Part shown: positions 62,481-64,000 of the stretch, in pieces
Numbering within the stretch: the first letter of the stretch is position 1
Layout: each line of letters opens with the position of its first letter
Assembly (NCBI RefSeq): GCF_910592395.1
Contig: NC_088318.1
Coordinates: 16,120,349-16,184,348, forward strand
Source of the DNA: Lineus longissimus
Taxonomy: Eukaryota; Nemertea; Pilidiophora; Heteronemertea; Lineidae
Direction of reading: 5' to 3'
Length of the DNA stretch: 64,000 nucleotides
The notes under the pieces: model-generated
The model's input: only the letters and a program-made list of their open reading frames with translations
Told to the model about the DNA's origin: nothing
Database searches by the model: none
Position numbers and translations under genes: made by a program

Positions 62481-64000
62481 GCCAACAATCTACCTTTAAA
62501 GCTACCGGCGTATATCCTCTGCCGCTGAATTGGCCTAGGCTTGATAAAAAGCTACCTATTACCGCAGCCTAATGACATGGTAGGTTTTTGAGTTGGAGTC
62601 AGGAGGGGAGGTTATAGTACCACATAATCATATGTTTTCCATTGGGACAACATTTCCGTACCAGGAGTGATATGAAGACGTCTCATGACTTTCAAGAAGA
62701 GGGATGCAGCCGGATGGTTGGTTCTTGAGTGTTCCTTGCATGTTGGAACCACCAGACCCCGAGAATGCGGCGGAGGCGGTAGCTGTCAAAAGTATCAAGT
62801 CTTCTTCTTTTGTCTGAGTTGTAGCTAAGTTGTTGTCCTTTCTAAAACGCCAGCTATGCGAGATCGGCATCGTCATCGGAAATGAACCCACCCCAAGCAT
62901 CGAAAGGGTAACGCTCCCAGTATTGTTATTTTGTTAACTCTGCAGAACTGACTCCGAGGTTGTCTTGGTAACGCAAACGCACACAGTAAGACAGCTTCTT
63001 CCGATACTGGCACAGCGATTCTATAGAATTTATAGACGGTTGCTTGGGCTATATTCGTTTGATGATAGCTTAGGGCTCTGCTTGTTGACGGAACCAGCGC
63101 TGATTTTGCTAAGCTTCCTGTGGGGATTGATCAATGAGCCAACAGTGAATGCCTTGGCAAATCCCGCAATGGCCACCCCAGAGGACTGGCTGCACCCGGC
63201 AAAGTGCAAAGATGAAGCCTCCACGCACGTTGGTCGTATGGTTTCCGAGGATGTAGAAGCAATCTGATATTTATGTGATGTCAGGAAAACTGTTGTATAA
63301 CTGTTGCTGTCTGACGAGGTAATGCAGTGACGTTTCATTCATACCCCCAGGAAGAATCATTGCCCTCCCCCCGTGAAATCGAGAACGTACAGTTTCAGAT
63401 CTTCGGAGAGGCGGATATTTGCATTTTGGGTTTATTCAAATTTAAAAACTATTCGATACAACACCACACTATTGCTGGAGACGCCTTACACGACAATGGA
63501 CACTCAGTGCAGCAAGACGTCTTCAGCAATCCCGGAAAAATACTATACCCTTGGTTGTGTCGTTGACGTACACATTAGTATATCAATATATTTCAAGAGA
63601 CAGCAAGGATCTGATACATTTTTTGCTGATGAAAACAAAAATGCACCTCTCAGTTTAAATAGGTCACTTAACTGCTTCAACCAGGAATTATGCATGACGT
63701 TGCAAAGCCATATGGACGTGCACATGGGAACGTCCTCAGCTGCAACTTGATAGTCCTCTAAACCTACCACGTTTATAACTGAATACAGCCTCATACATGT
63801 ATATCTATATTTCATTAAGTTTGAATTTACAATTCAATGCATATTTAACAGAACTTTCACGGGAGAATAGAGTCATCACGAAAGAAGATGATTCATTGGC
63901 AATTTTGTCAAGTGTTGTCGCGGTAGTTATAGGGAATTTGATTGGGCTAAATGGTCTCGTGCAAAATCATGATATCTTTCCGATTCCCCTTATTCCTCCA
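62481..64000. other. Window end, unassigned ORFs only
   Basis: Open stretches include a 90-codon minus-strand frame (62900-62628, with TATASAAFSGSGGS) and a 100-codon plus-strand frame (62965-63267) that overlaps a 102-codon minus-strand frame. None shows a known domain or convincing splice borders, and at most one of the overlapping frames could be real. A gene cut by the window end cannot be excluded. Confidence 0.4.

Noticed and set aside
62965-63338. Overlapping plus-strand (100 aa) and minus-strand (102 aa) ORFs
   Set aside because: Antisense ORFs over the same bases, with no domain, no clear splice sites and no conserved motif; neither is supported.

Overview
The window is nuclear DNA of an animal. 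The genes carry GT-AG introns with consistent phases, housekeeping and ciliary genes have clear metazoan orthologues, and the intergenic DNA is full of tRNA-derived SINEs, MITEs, minisatellites and a foldback element. The gene set (WDR88, NGDN, ANKS6, NEDD8, a thioester protein with an LDLa domain), the SINE types and the frequent 'acatgta' motif suggest a marine invertebrate, either a lophotrochozoan or a non-vertebrate deuterostome. The phylum cannot be settled from sequence alone.

Layout. 0.36-3.93 kb (+): WDR88-like seven-WD-repeat gene, 9 coding exons, 432 aa. 4.85-7.52 kb (-): NGDN (neuroguidin), 8 coding exons, about 303 aa, tail-to-tail with WDR88. 7.6-18.6 kb: gene-poor, with a possible small spliced gene containing a duplicated exon (9.05-9.53 kb), a possible 65-aa two-exon ORF (10.7-11.5 kb), scattered exon-like pieces, and a 1.04-kb foldback element whose arms are built from GTTTCGCTACATG motifs (17.30-18.34 kb). 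18.63-24.41 kb (+): ANKS6, 14 coding exons, 851 aa. 24.9-26.9 kb: array of about 302-bp repeats. 28.3-29.8 kb: hairpin, 70-bp tandem array interrupted by a 189-bp MITE, then a SINE. 31.20-32.59 kb (-): complete NEDD8, 4 exons, 77 aa. 34.40-48.32 kb (+): membrane-anchored thioester-containing protein (alpha-2-macroglobulin/complement superfamily, CD109/Mcr-like), 28 coding positions, about 1570 aa. 50.66-53.4 kb: 90-bp satellite, homogeneous first and then diverged with mixed orientation. 53.49-56.09 kb (-): nine-finger C2H2 protein, 3 exons, 580 aa. 56.3-64.0 kb: an unresolved minus-strand gene candidate, two degenerate minisatellites and no recognised gene.

The coding exon lengths of all six recognised genes sum to multiples of three with matched phases, so the reconstructions support themselves. 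The genes do not form one pathway. ANKS6 is ciliary, NGDN acts in ribosome biogenesis and translation control, NEDD8 is a ubiquitin-like modifier, the thioester protein is likely innate immune or junctional, and the zinc-finger protein is a probable transcription factor.

The strongest unusual observation is in the thioester gene. Two tandem paralogous exons (44791-44968 and 45052-45226) encode alternative versions of part of the receptor-binding/MG8 domain. Their phases mean that exactly one of them must be spliced in. The same protein has an intact thioester (C990-G-E-Q993) but an Asp where complement proteins carry the catalytic His, as in human C4A. Other notable points are a minisatellite that copies a 5' splice site in ANKS6, the foldback element, a MITE inside a tandem array, and the 90-bp satellite that stays open in several frames.
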